Assembly (NCBI GenBank): GCA_949825065.1
Contig: OX463845.1
Location: 30,503,315 to 30,567,314, forward strand
Direction of reading: 5' to 3'
DNA: 64,000 nt
From: Odontocerum albicorne
Lineage: Eukaryota; Arthropoda; Insecta; Trichoptera; Odontoceridae
This document shows positions 23,386-35,875 of the stretch, piece after piece (positions within the stretch are counted from its first letter, which is position 1; each line of letters starts with the position of its first letter). Below the pieces are notes generated by a model. The model was not told the origin of the DNA. It did not search any database and was given only the letters and a program-made list of their open reading frames with translations. A program made the position numbers and the translations under genes.

Positions 23386-26329
23386 CTCGTACATAAAATA
23401 GTATCATTCTAATTTATCCAAAATCTTTCGGTAGAGAAAATAAGACATAACAAAATACTGTTTATTATACTCGAATTTGAGTGAGAGTTGTGGTAGAAGG
23501 CTGAGAAAAGTTTGTAAAAAAGGAAAGAATTAGAAAAATTGAAATATCTCTCTCCCTGCCTCTGGTGTGTATGGTCATATTTATTTAAAAATGTATATGT
23601 AAATATATTATACAATTCCTGGAGACTTTTAAGTCCAAGTCACTCAAAACTTGAATTTATTTTTTGTTCTACGTTTTTCACTTTATTGTATGCATTAGCT
23701 TCTAGAAAGAAATGTTAAGCCTATATCTGTCTATGTTTATTGTATAAGAAAATATTGATGTATTTTCAACTATATTTTCTTTCTTTCAGGTAAGTTCTAC
23801 AACTTCATTCGTGTTCAATATAATTTGCCGTTTCAATGATGATTAGAAGGTAAAATGCATTTTTTTTTCTAATAGATTTAAATGACGACGAAAGTAAAAG
23901 ATAATGTTAAGTATACGTTTAAATCTAAGCTATTGATTTTAGTTAAATATGGTTTGTCAATTGAAAAAAAATACGAACACCAAAATATTTTATTAAACGT
24001 TAATATGGAATTTTGAATATAATAAAAAATTATTTTATTTCGTTTGAACCGTTCGGAGATAACATTTATTGGTCAAGAAAGTATCTCAGCTATTTCATTC
24101 TCGTCAACTTGAAACCTTTGACGTTATTCTAAAACATGGGTTTCTTTTATTTGTAAAATGTATGTTTTTTATTTTCATATGCTAATTTGAATTCAGTTAA
24201 ATTATCTTTATATTTGAAGAATAAAACCATTTAAATTGAAATATAGATATATTGTTTAAATCCAACCACAACATTTATCTTACACCGAATACTTTCGAAT
24301 ATTGCGGCTTATCTTCCGAGGTACGTTTAGGGGGAAAAACAATCTTGTTGTGGAAAAAAACATTTATTTTTTGATTTTCAAAGTTTTCAATATGAACTTT
24401 CAGGGTTAACGCTGAACCATACAAAAATAAGATTTTGTATCGATTACATTTTTCGATAAGTTTCTTCAAGTATTTCAAATCACGTCGATATTTTCACCTA
24501 GACTAGATAAAGGAAATTACAAAGTAACAAGGTTTGTTTAACTTCCTTTCAAGGAGGTGTTTATTTATTCAAATTTCCAAGGCAGTTACCGGAAATGTAT
24601 TAGAGTGCTTTCAGTTTGCCCTTCAGTGTCAGCTTTTGACGACTGTTACACCCAACGTACGATCAAATATAGATATAAAACGTGAGATTTCTAAATTATT
24701 CCAAATGTACAAATACAGGGCTGCAGCCAGCTTATGTATATGAAGTGTGAAGGCAGAGGGCATGAATATGTTAGAATCAGCATGCCAAACATTCTTAGCA
24801 ACAGAACATTTAAAATTATAGAGCTCTTTTAAAATTACTTTTATCCAAATGTTTCCTATTCTTTACAAGGAAAATGGACGTTATTAAACAGACTTACACT
24901 TATGAATTTCACAAATTACAATCCAACAAGTTCGAGCTTTAACCACTCGTGATGGTTATCAGCATTAAAATATGTTGTCTGTCCACCCAAAAGTTGGACA
25001 TTAAACTCAATGACTCGAAATGTTAAAAACCAGTGTGATTGTTACTGCGTCCAACCAATATAAAGTCAACACACTCATCTATCATACACATTTTTATGAA
25101 ACACTTTTTTATCAAAAATATTTATATATTTCACAACAATGAACTAAAAAATTACACAAAACAAAAGAACTATAAGATGGTGATTATTTCATGCTTTCTT
25201 ACAATCCAACTTTCGTTCTTTCATTCGATGGGAAAACTTAACTTAAGGGTGACAATAATTATTTTTATTTCTCAAAATCTCTGGCTGCGTAGTAGCCAAA
25301 TAATATGAATCAAAAACTAGTTTTCCCTTTCCTTAAAATTAGTGAAGAACCTGACAAAAATAATAAAATAATAATAAGAAAATGGACGAAAACATTCCAT
25401 GTTCTTTATGTTTGTTTTTGAAGCAGCTCTATTCTTTTATTATTTTGCCCATAATTGTGTTGTTATGAATTAAATTTGATTCGAGCTTATGGCAGTTAAT
25501 ATTTATTAGTGGAGAGTAATTTATAAATAGGTCTAACAAAAATAACCTTTCAAATGTATTAATTGAGGATATTATGATATATTTTACAGAGGATGAATCT
25601 TTGTAGAATTGCTTTTTGCACAAAACATAATCGAAAAATTAACAGACTAGATATAGAGATGACATTTTGATTTTCTTAAAGATTAAAAGAAGATCTAAAA
25701 ATTAATTTTCGGCTTTTAAAGAAACTTGTCCCGTTTTTATAAAAAGTCATAAAAATATTTAATCAAAATTTTACTTCATTTAATATGGAAATGTCAACGT
25801 TGTTGGAATACCTTCGATTTTTTTCGGAGTCAGTAATAACGTTCTGGCCAGACCTGTAAAAACTGGTTATTTACTTTAAAAAGCGACGCTGACAAATATT
25901 TACCTGTAAATGGAATTATTCACTTAAGGTGGTTTGTGAAATTCGTTTCTAAAGCCATCAAACAAAATCGAAATTCAAAACAGATTTTTACACGTCTAGA
26001 GAAAAAACAGACGTGTGCCTCAGTAACGATATGTTAGATTCCAGACCGTTGTCGCAACTCGATATTCGTTATATTTGGATAGCTTTTTAAACTTAGCGTT
26101 GTATTATATTAATTACACTGCAGCTGTCATATCGGAGCATAACTTATGTAAAAAACACAGTAAAAACGGAATCAATCACTGAACACTTTATTTTCAGAAA
26201 TACGAATAGGATAAGGGCTGTGACAGAAAATAATAAGAATTAATAATTAATATTATTACCTTATAATTTTTTTTTCTAAATGAATACATTATCACTGTTT
26301 CGACCTTCCGCGCGAAAGTCCTTTACCAC
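23386..26329. other. AT-rich noncoding DNA, nearly 3 kb
   Basis: Only short ORFs under 90 codons with low-complexity composition. A somewhat GC-richer patch at 24540-24760 has a 69-codon ORF that I do not recognise. No tandem repeat or RNA gene seen. Confidence 0.5.
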
Positions 26330-27395
26330 CCTTTTATTTTATTTATTATTACACATGACATGAAATATACATAATTTGCGAAAAAACAACAGGTAATTTA
26401 ATTTGGACATACATTAATTTAGTGGATCTGGGTTTGTCGTCTTTCATTTGTTGTATCCCCAGTAAACGAGGCTTTTGCCTGTATGTCACTGAGGATATTT
26501 AGCATGAAAAAATAAATCGATACTTCATTCCGATTTTTGATTACACAAAAACAAAACCCCGTTGCACGTTCTCATCAACCTGATAAACAGTGACACTCAA
26601 TTACAACTGAAAACATCATGCGGAATCAAACTCTTCACACATCATCACTCCAGAAAGACCAAACTTGTTCATCCCACAATATGCCGCACACAATCATAAG
26701 AATAAAAACAAAAGTAAAACCAAAAATGAACCCAAAATGAAACAAAAATAAAACCAAAAATGTGTATCCTATAATATACCGCATACAATCATAAGAATAA
26801 AAATTAACACAAAAATATACAGAAACACAAATACAAAAATCAAAACAACAATAATAAACCCACACTCAAGAGCCCACACAAATCTTTTCCACACGTCATT
26901 CATCCTGAAAGCCCAAGTACTCAAAATCCTGTCACAATAACAACCACGCTCCGATCGTCTGTCTAAATGGTTTTCCTTCCTTTATCTTTATTGAATTCGG
27001 AACGCCATTGTACGTCATGGGAGCCAAATAAGCATATTGCCTTTGGGCAAAAGAGGTTTTAACTCTAGGGATGGTGAACATTTCATTAGTTGCCATGCGT
27101 GTCATGTGTCTCTGCTGAGTCTGCATCTTCCCTTCCTCTCGATGGTAGTGCCAGAGAATGGATTTGAGATGCAAATTGGCTATGTACAGGACCCGATACT
27201 CTCTGAAAAGCTCCGCCGTGGGATACCGGGCAGGAAGTTTATTAATTATTTTCACAATCAACTTTTGGGAAACCTGCAATATGTGCTTTTGGGTTAAGGT
27301 GCATCCCCCCCAAACTGATATACCGTAGGAAAGTGCTGACTGACATAAGGCGAAGTAACTTTTATGATCAAAGTAACTTTTGTGATTATTTAATC
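26330..27395 (-). mobile_element. Jockey-like LINE 3' end (C-terminal ORF2 plus 3' UTR)
   Basis: From about 27395 to 26932 on the minus strand an open frame reads HKSYFALCQSALSYGISVWGG, then HILQVSQKLIVKIINKLPAR and YPTAELFREYRVLYIANLH, ending in TAG/TAA at 26932. This is the conserved region C-terminal to the reverse transcriptase in jockey-like and related LINEs (SVLSYGI..WGG ... QKKIIRII ... PT..LF). Below it lies about 600 bp of G/T-rich 3' UTR (as transcribed) with partial internal duplications, and a tail with AATAATAAATAAA at about 26335-26355. The 5' part is lost by truncation near 27395, which is usual for LINEs. The remaining frame has no stop, so the copy is not very old, but it cannot encode an active polymerase. 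Confidence 0.82.
26590..26930 (-). repeat. About 95-bp repeat inside the LINE 3' UTR
   Basis: On the plus strand CGCACACAATCATAAGAATAA at about 26685 recurs as CGCATACAATCATAAGAATAA near 26780, and a third, more diverged relative of the flanking part (CATCACTCCAGAAAGACC) begins near 26887. The stretch is almost free of G on the plus strand. Confidence 0.6.
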
Positions 27396-30300
27396 AACTT
27401 TGAATATTTTCATTTATTTATACAATTGATACATGAACTATGTGTTAAAAATGTTTTCCATAAATGTTTAGTTTAATTAAATTTATTTTGTTACCGAGAA
27501 AATATTTCTATGATGTTTATTTTTTAAATATTTACTAAAATTGGAATATTAATAATGTTTTCGTTCCTCTTGTGGTACATGCTGTTATTTTATTGCCTTT
27601 ACAAAATTTCCTTATGTGAGAATTAAAGTGAAAAAATAAAAATCAGCTAAAAATATTATTGTTAAAGGAGAAATGAATATATGCGAATTGTATTTTGCAA
27701 ACTCCAATTTGCGAAAATATATATTAAACGGAAATTAAAAATCTTAATCGTGTTTCGAAAATTAAACCATATAAATTTTATTATTAGGCACCGAAAAATA
27801 TAAAATATAATTTTATGGTCTATAAAACGTTGATGTCACTGTCATTTTTATTATCCAGGCAGCATGGCGAGAATTTCAGTCTCCCCAGATGTCGAACATC
27901 TCTCGGCATTGTCAAGCGCTTGAATAGAAATTGTATGGAATAAAACTAATTCAGAGGCTCTCCAAAAATAATAATTACTTAGTCGTTTTCATGATATAGC
28001 TTTTCTGTATCCCTTTAAAAGAGTTTTTTTTATATATAAATATTTACGACTTGTGGAGAAACCGTTTTTGTGGCCTCGGATTCCGGTATAATGAATGGAC
28101 TATTGAGCAACTATGCAGAATGTTAACAAAATTTTCATTTTAGCTAAATTCTTAATATTTTTTGTTTCTGTTTTTATTAATTATCGACTATACGATACAC
28201 GATAAAAAGTCTAAATAAAATATAATGAAAATATGAACAATGTTTCTCATGCTTCCCTGTGAAGTTACTCAAACATACCTATAAAATGTATTAAGGAGTT
28301 CAATTCTCAATTTATCCACCGATATACTCGTAGGAATTACATCAATATCGGAAAATTCAGTCAACGAAAATTTATATAACATAAATCAATGTCAGGTTTC
28401 TCATAACAAATAATGGTTCTCTATGATTAGAGTGTACAGGCGCGCGGTGATGGATGCAAATAATTTTAAATTTGTTGGTGGGGAAAAGATGATTCTTATA
28501 TGTGTGTCTGTAAGATTTAGGACCATATAATGAACAAAAGGTAGCTTTGTAATTCGAAATTGTCTGGCAAATACGAGACTTTTTTCCTCATTTTTACGTT
28601 TAAAAACAAAATATGCGATGCCCAATAACATTAAAATAAATCTACCATAAAAATTACACGCTGCAATAGTAAAAGTTTGTTGAACAAGAATAAGGATACT
28701 TTTAAAAAAAACTACGATTGATTATACATATTTAAAAAACATATTCAAGTTTCCTGGTACGAGTTTATTTATCTTTTGTGTTATTCAATAAGTAGTTTGA
28801 AGTTAATTTGATCTTTATTATATTGTTGACATATGTTATTTCCAATTACATCGAACATTAAATAAACAATGACAAAATTAGCTAACTCAAGAAACTATGC
28901 TTTAAATAAAAATAAATGGAAATAAAGTTGCACATTTTCCTGTGAAGTGGCTTAGCTACGGGTATGCGTACACAGCCTTTCAATATTTCAATATCTAAGT
29001 CTCTAATTTTAAGTTATTTATTTATTAGCTACTTAAATGTTCTAAAAAAGTGTGATAACAATAAGGAGATGCATAACATAATTACCCCACGAGAGGTTGC
29101 GAAAAAGTTTCAAAATTATTATTGAAATCCCAGAAAGTATAAAGAAGCCTAGAGCATGTGGACTTTTTGTTGTCCATGTGTTTTAAAAAAAAATGTAAAT
29201 GTAAGTTAAAATATATAAATATAAGGCAAGTAAATTATACAAAAATTAGTTTATATTCAAGTTTTTAAACTAAATAAACAAACATCATTCTTAATCTATC
29301 CATCGGCAATATAATCTTCTGAATTCATTCAATGTGCTTGAGAAGATTATTTTTAGTTCTGTTCGAAAAGAACCATAACTGATGATTATGTAAGTATTGT
29401 CGGGCACATTAAACGGAAGTTTGCTTTGCTGTAAACAATTTCCATTTATGAACGCTATTACATGGAGAATTAATTTGCATGCAAACAGGTATGAACGTAT
29501 ATTATTACATAGAGAACGCCAAATTACTTTTTAAACATTTTTAACCATGTTATATAACAAGTTTTTATGGTTTATAATTCAGATTTTGATCAAAATCGCT
29601 GCAAACACAAGCCCTGTTAACTAATTAATCCAAACCTTGATCTAAAGCGATTTTGCTTGTATTGATTCGATGAGAGGCTTAAGTATGAAACTAGCCTCCA
29701 AGCCTCGCGACGCGCCCTCGTTTCAATACTTCTGAAATTATACTACTTGCTAGGCACAATACGCCAGAGGTTAACAAAATTCTAACTTAAACCGTCGTCC
29801 TGGTTAGGGAGGGTTATATCAGATATACCATTGCAAACAGGAACGCCCTTCCGAAAGTCCCCCCAGATAATCAAGTGCCCCAATTGCTCGATTCGCGGTT
29901 GGGTGTGGTAAAGACATGACACGCACGAATGAACCCCACTGCATTCGAGAGCCTATCTTTGTTACATTGTACATTTTGAACTGAGCTCTAGACAAAAGCA
30001 GAGGCACAATGCAAAAAGATACTAGTATATACTTGAAAATAAAAGTAGAATTGACAATATCAATTAAATTCTTTTTCTCGGGTGGTATCATTTCGCCTAC
30101 CGCTTTTCCGAGCCATTATGGCCCGGCTGGCAGATAGGACTTTTATATCGTCGCATTTTAGGCAAATGGTTTGCGATAATGGGATTTCCTGATGAACTAA
30201 ATTTACCAGGAGGGTCGCTACACACAACGACACTAAAGGTTATATGCTTCAGACGGCGGCAATTTTATTTCGATTCGCCTTTAGGAGAAATCGAATATTT

Positions 30301-31194
30301 AGCGTTATAATTAAAAGTCCAGCATTGTGAATAGGAATAATAGATTGCGCTTTTCTTTCAAACGTAACTACGAAACTTTTATTCAAGTATATTCATTTTC
30401 TTTGATTATCACCCTTAACGTACTTTACTAATAATTAAATAAAAGGACAATTTATTAAGCACCATTTAGAGAGCAAATTCTCTCTCTCTGTCTATTTGGA
30501 ACAACATCATGCCATAAGATGTTTCCATTCAGGTGCACATTCCAGCATTTTACATCCTTCGAAGCCGTGGTCAAACTAGTTCTGAGGTAATCTATGGTTG
30601 TTGTAATCGTTTATTTTAAGAGCGTTGGGAATTAACTCAACGGCTCCGAAGCCTAGGGGAAACCCTAAAGACGGGTCATTCTGTAGTCTAATTTGCGGTT
30701 ATTTGCCGCTTAGAGAGGAATAAAAAAAATACATGAAAAAGATGGAGGTCGTATTATTCAGGTCCTGTGACCCCACGGGGATAATATGAGTATACAATAA
30801 GCCAAATATATATGGGTTATTTCACGTTACTTTACATAAATAGTGCTTATATACTTAATTGAAAGCGTATCTGGAAATGATTAAACAGGATCATTTTTAT
30901 AGTCATATTCAGTCGTAGTTGCACATTATAATTTGATGAGCCTTTTAAGAAAATACTATTGTAGAATATGTGAATTTAAAAGAATACGTTTGAGATGGTT
31001 GAAAATGAATATAATTTTATTGCAGACCTTTTTAACATATTTCTGATTGCTTGGAAGAGGTTGCTTTATGAAAAATTCCACCAAATGTCAGTATAAAATT
31101 GCTTTACTGTATAATAATGCAAAATGGTTCATGATTTTACAGCTTTATTAAAAATATTCTGAATTGTATTTTTTTAAAGAATGCTTCAATAATT
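27396..31194. other. Noncoding DNA, 3.8 kb, with GC-richer islands
   Basis: No gene recognised. Patches at about 29690-30250 and 30480-30790 are visibly richer in G+C and in CpG than the surroundings, have no repeats or long ORFs, and contain homeodomain-like words such as TTTATATCG. They could be conserved regulatory DNA, but composition is the only evidence. TACTCGTA lies at 28325-28332. Confidence 0.45.
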
Positions 31195-31325
31195 TATGTG
31201 GATGGGTATAGAGCCAGAACATAAATTAATTTGAAATATCTTATAGTATAACCAGTCCCTCTACCAGCGGGAATCGAACACGAGACACCTGCGCGCTAAG
31301 CAAGCACACAAATTACACGACGGCA
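31195..31325 (-). mobile_element. tRNA-derived SINE remnant
   Basis: The minus strand has a B-box-like TGTTCGATTCCCGC and an upstream TGCTTGCTTAGCGCGCAGG, then GGACTGGTTATACTA, comparable to the type 1 body (CTGGTTTTCACT). The head is worn. Confidence 0.5.
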
Positions 31326-32143
31326 GCATTTACAAATCTATTAAGTCAAAACTTTTTAAAAATTGTTGTCTATTAACTCAAAACTTTTTAAAATATTTAT
31401 TTTAGTTTTTAAGCCAGCTGATATAATTTTAATTTTATTGCAAGTGCCTTCACTTAAATAATCGAAATAAGGAGACAGTAACCGTGAAAGGACGAATAAT
31501 ATTTGCATTAAAAAAAAGATCTTTTGAAATTGAAAAATTGTAGGCTTTGTGAAGGGTGTATGGAGGCTGAAAAATATTCTCAGAATGTCGCCTCTTGTAT
31601 CGGAGTTAGAAGCTGCCGAGTCGCTTCCGTCGCGGTGGATACGATTTGTAAAACTCGCCGGAGAAATGTAAGAATTTCAATTATGTAAAACGACAACGCC
31701 CCGAAAATGTAGGGCGACAAAAACCCAGAAAAGAGGCCGAGTTATGTAAATAAATATATATAAAGAAAAAAAAACTTGAATAATGGGCCCCGGGGTTGAT
31801 TTACATTATTAGATATAAATTATGGAGATTTTTTTTATTTAGCGAAAAATTATTCAAATCTTTGAATGTTTATTCGAAACAAATATTATAATAATTTAAT
31901 TACAACGAAGACTGGATTTCTCTCGTTTCGATTGTACTTTTCATTTGAATATTATAATTTTCATCACGGATTTACTGAAAAAGATAAGTTCTTCATGCAA
32001 TTGTTGATTTTATCTGTTTAGAAAAAAACGATAGGGGGTTTTATATTGAAGTAAATTACTTGAAAGAAAAATGATAAGTCAAAACAAACAGAGGCGCACG
32101 TCAAATCTAAAATCACGTCACACATCCTTCCGTTTTCATGAAA
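31326..32143. other. Noncoding DNA
   Basis: A GC-richer segment at 31540-31790 contains several CGCC/GGCG words and no ORF. There is a 35-bp near-duplicate around ACTCAAAACTTTTTAAA (31347 and 31377). Nothing else seen. Confidence 0.45.
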
Positions 32144-32145
32144 TA

Positions 32146-32806
32146 CGAGGGTTGATAAAAAAATAACGAGATTTTTTAAAATTTCGATTGCTGTTTATTT
32201 TTTATTGCGTTCACCTTTTATCCACAAGCTGGCACTATTATCTGCGATGCTCGTTTCAATTTTCAGCCATATTGGATGGGTAGTTTATGTTCAACAGGCA
32301 AGTATTTACAAAGCATTTTGGCTCGATTTTTTTTAAATTATAAATTACTGGGCAAATATTTTTTTTAGGTTTTACGCAGTTTACGTGATGGGATTCGAAG
32401 GAAAATGTCAATGTTGTGGGCAAACCATTCCTGAATTTTGCAACACAATAATGCACTGGCTCACACTTAACCATTAATTCGTGAATTTTGAATCAAAACC
32501 AACACCGTCGTGATGCCGCAGCCCCCGTATTCACCAGATATGCCCCCCCCCCCTCTGTGGCTTTTTTCTGTTCTGAAGATGCAGAGGACATTCAAACGGC
32601 AACGTTTTGCAACCATGGAGGATATTTAAGCAAAATCGCTGAGTGAGCTAAAGGCTTTCCCAAAAACACAAATGTTTCGTGAATTGAAAAAAAAACGTAT
32701 TTTATTTTATGGGGCCTACTTTGAAAGGGACAATATTTATATAAATGATTTAATCGATAATTTTTGATAAAAATTAAAATTCTCATTTATTTTTTATCGC
32801 TTTTCG
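32146..32806 (+). mobile_element. Internally deleted mariner with both ends
   Basis: A 661-bp element flanked by TA (32144-32145 and 32807-32808). Left end: CGAGGGTTGATAAAAAAATA. Complement of the right end: CGAAAAGCGATAAAAAATAA. Inside, decayed transposase words on the plus strand include a VMGFEGK/LRDGIRRK-like segment, CNTIMHWLTLNH (the HHDNAPAH block), PPYSPD-like text near 32525-32545 and KRTL/QRFAT-like text near 32590-32620. The N-terminal half is missing, so it may have moved in trans or decayed after insertion. The TIR resembles that of the 40385-41681 element (CGAGGGTTG). Confidence 0.85.
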
Positions 32807-33055
32807 TATATTACTAAAAGCGTAAACTAAAACAGATTTTATAAACTTTATAAAAATTTAAATTATATTAATTTTTTGTAAAATCAATAAGGGTTAAAAC
32901 AGTTTAATGTACAGCAATAAGCCCGCCAAATGTACCATGTTTACACAAAATAATGAAAATAAATAAATATTTATATATTTTAATTATTGAAAAACGAAAA
33001 CATTGATTAAAACTTACTCTTACATTTTCTAAATACTCTACCTATAAAGTCGACT
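32807..33055. other. AT-rich noncoding DNA
   Basis: Nothing recognised. It includes the region downstream of the small ORF that follows. Confidence 0.5.
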
Positions 33056-33370
33056 TCATTCGCCACATATTTCTTCCAAAGATGAACAGGTTTCTGGAAT
33101 GTGGTCCTCCACTTCGGTTAAACGAACTCTCATCTTGCCGACGGCTGCCAAAGTGTTCTGAATTGTCCCGGAAATAAAAACCTGCTGATTCTTATTTAAT
33201 TTTATGTTCAGGAAGAATTCCTGGAGGTGGATGAGGTTCTCGTTAACATCCACTATCACAGATAGCGTCGAATCACCCTCCGTGCTTGATTCCTCATCGC
33301 TCACAGGTGTACTTGGAACAGCCTTAATTTTTTTTCGCCTCTTGTGCAATTTTGGAGACGTAAGCAACAT
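33056..33370 (-). CDS. Unidentified 104-residue ORF
   Basis: An ATG-initiated, TGA-terminated minus-strand frame that I do not recognise. It stands out because its base composition (about 45% G+C by eye) and its mixed amino acids are unlike the surrounding AT-rich shadow ORFs. The N-terminus is basic (KLHKRRKKIK), followed by an acidic Ser/Glu stretch (SDEESSTEGD), then a segment rich in Leu, Val and Ile (residues about 37-90) that could be helical, and an acidic tail ending EEICGE. Just upstream, near 33408, is TCAGTGTTA, resembling an arthropod initiator, about 40 nt before the ATG. It could be a small single-exon gene, the first part of a LINE ORF1, or an exon. It lacks zinc knuckles. No neighbouring coding sequence helps. 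Confidence 0.4.
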   Translation of the reverse strand: MLLTSPKLHKRRKKIKAVPSTPVSDEESSTEGDSTLSVIVDVNENLIHLQEFFLNIKLNKNQQVFISGTIQNTLAAVGKMRVRLTEVEDHIPETCSSLEEICGE

Positions 33371-34496
33371 TTTCTCCCTTATTTATAACGGCTCTTATTA
33401 ACACTGAATATAATAAAATAAATAAAAGTCTAATATAAGATTTACGCCTGGATTATATGCAATCCCACACAACACTGTACCGTTCGTAAACAACAGTCAT
33501 AATAGACAATAAATTCCCAAAAAATATAAAAGATTTCAATTGTCGATGCTATTATCATTTGTCTATATCGTTCCACAGCTATTTCAGTTGTCAAATGAAA
33601 CACAATTCTAAAATGCACAGTATTCCCGTGAAAAAAGTGTTAATTCACCAAACGGACAATATCCAACAATATTAAGTTTTCTTTTCGGCATCACTACATT
33701 CAAATATAGAAACAATCGTACAATACTAAAATTCCGCTCAAAACAAATCGCCAAGAAAAACTTTAATGTCACCGCGTAAACAGCACTATAGAGCAAGGTG
33801 AGCACTAACACACTATTATGTATTTCATTTTTGCTGTTGTTGGTATTGTGGGGTTGTTCTATATAATATTAAATGCTCGGTTTACTTTGTTCCCTGTCGC
33901 TACCCATCTTTCAATGTTAAAAGTTGTACCCTATTATATCACATGTCAAAAGTAAATATTAAAATATATGAGATGATATAAGAAAATCATATAAATAAAA
34001 GTTTAAAAATATAAGAGATTGTGCTGTCTCGTCAAGTGATTAAGCGATATCTGGAAAAACTTTCAAGAAACTCAATTATAATCTATGTATGTATTAATTC
34101 TAAGAATATGCCGATTTACGACAATTCCAAATTTTTTGAAAATAAGATCTAATTTTATACTGTAGCATCTTCCAAAAAAAAGACAACCAAAAAAGTCTTT
34201 TGAAGGATTCATAGTTTAAATCAACAATCACTGGTTCTATGCTATTCTTCCGAACAAAGAGGGTCGTATTCCTGACTGATAGTATTTTGCATTGTTTAGT
34301 CTAGTGGCCGACATTACTTACCCTAGACCCTGCGTATCTTAGCACGCCGTAGCTTTGATGTGCATGTTTCTACTGACATTTCTCGCTCATGTTGTGCAAA
34401 GCCACACGATTTTTGGCTTTGAATACCCTAAGACTCAGCCAACACTTCACTTTTTAGGAAACTTCAATCAATCTCCGGAATGATGGATTTAAACAG
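33371..34496. other. Noncoding DNA
   Basis: No gene recognised. The segment 34240-34460 is GC-richer without visible repeats. Confidence 0.5.
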
Positions 34497-34700
34497 CATC
34501 TGTGTCCTAGTTAGTAAGATGCTAGCCCTTGACCCGGGGGTTATGAGTTCGATTCTCTATGGTATCCAAAAAAGAGAGTTACAGTTTGGTTGAAAAGTTT
34601 GTCTAGTAACGATACTCGAACATTTTAGACCTGTGTGAGTGTTGTTGCCAATCCATGTACGGTAGTGTTTCTAACATGTATGATGGCCAATTGTGAGTTA
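34497..34700 (+). mobile_element. tRNA-derived SINE remnant (type 3 body)
   Basis: The head GTCCTAGTTAGTAAGATGC (A-box-like) is followed by GAGTTCGATTCTC (B-box-like). The body includes GGTTGAAAAGTTTGTCT, which recurs on the minus strand in the copy at 52560-52665. Confidence 0.6.
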
Positions 34701-35098
34701 CTTGCATACTCTAGGGGCTCTTAATCCGAAGGCTCAATTACTAAAGTCGAATTCAATATTGTCTCCCAGCCATGCTCTTCAGCACGCCTGCATCATCAAT
34801 TCTGATATGTCGACAAGTATAATACGAATGAATAAATTAATTTAACCGGTTCTACTGTTGTTGTTCGATTGAAAATTCTACTCCTTCAATTTTTCGCTGA
34901 TGTTTTCTGTAATACTTGCCTTAATATTGGGTGTTAACATAAGTTGTGTCCGTTTTTTTTCAATTTAAAAATAAGCACCAACAGTAAAACAAAATGGTAA
35001 AGGTTATATGTCATTCGAAAGAAAATTTTCTGCTCTACAAGATATAGTGTTTGCTTTTACGTTACATTTATTATTTTATTTGATTACAAGCCTTCAAA

Positions 35099-35590
35099 AT
35101 GGAATGTCAAGTAGACGAAAGTGAGAATTTTCGACACCTCCTTTTGTTCGCGTTCAATCGAGGGAATAAAGCTGCCAAAGCACCTCGCGATATTTGCGAA
35201 GTGTACGGTGAAGAGGCTATTTATGAAAAGACAGCTCGTCGACGGTTTTTGCGTTTCAAAAACGGTAATTTCGACCTGAAAGATATGGAGCGTTCCGGAC
35301 GACCAGTGGACTTCGATGAGGACCGCTTAAACCATATTATTCATGAAGATCATCTTCAAACTACCGTACAATTAGCTGAGCAGATGCCTTGTAGTCACAT
35401 GACTGTATACCGCCATCTTAAATCAATGAGAAAAGTCCAGAAGTTCGGCGCTTGGGTTCCACATGTTTTGAGTGAAAACAACAAAAATCAACGTTCGACA
35501 ATTTCTGCTAGTTTGCTCGCGCGTCATCGAGCTACGCATGGCCATAAGCAAAGGTTCCTTTACCACATCGTTACTGGTGATGAAAAATAG
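35099..35590 (+). pseudogene. Truncated mariner transposase, left arm
   Basis: A 163-codon frame starting MECQVDESENFRH with a mariner N-terminal HTH region (DICEVYGEE ... RRFLRFKNGNFDLKDMERSG), QLAEQMPCSHMTVYRHLK and GAWVPHVL, ending right after the first catalytic block VTGDEK because the next codon is a stop at the rearrangement junction. The second and third catalytic aspartates are absent, so it could bind ends at most. It resembles the SETMAR/Hsmar-like branch of mariner. Confidence 0.88.
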
Positions 35591-35613
35591 TTTGATAATG
35601 GCGATGAAAAATG

Positions 35614-35875
35614 TTTGAAGGGGATCTTCGTGATTAATATGGTTTAAGCGGTCCTCATCGAAGTCCACTGGTCGTCCGAAACGCTCCATGTTTTTCAGGT
35701 CGAAATTACCGTCTTCGAAACGCAAAAACCATCGACGAGCTGTCCTTTTATTCAAAGCATCTTCACCGTACACTTCGCAAATATCTCGAGCAGCTTTGGC
35801 AGCTTTATTCCCTCGATTGAACGCGAACAGAGGGAGGTGTCGAAAATTCTCACTTTCGTCTACTTGACATTCCAT
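35614..35875 (-). pseudogene. Truncated mariner transposase, right arm
   Basis: The same N-terminus (MECQVDESENFRHLPLFAF) on the opposite strand, open through GRPVDFDEDRLNHINHEDP, after which it crosses into the rearranged spacer and loses homology. It covers only the HTH region. The word GATGAAAAAT occurs at 35579 and 35602, a likely microhomology at the inversion junction. Confidence 0.85.
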
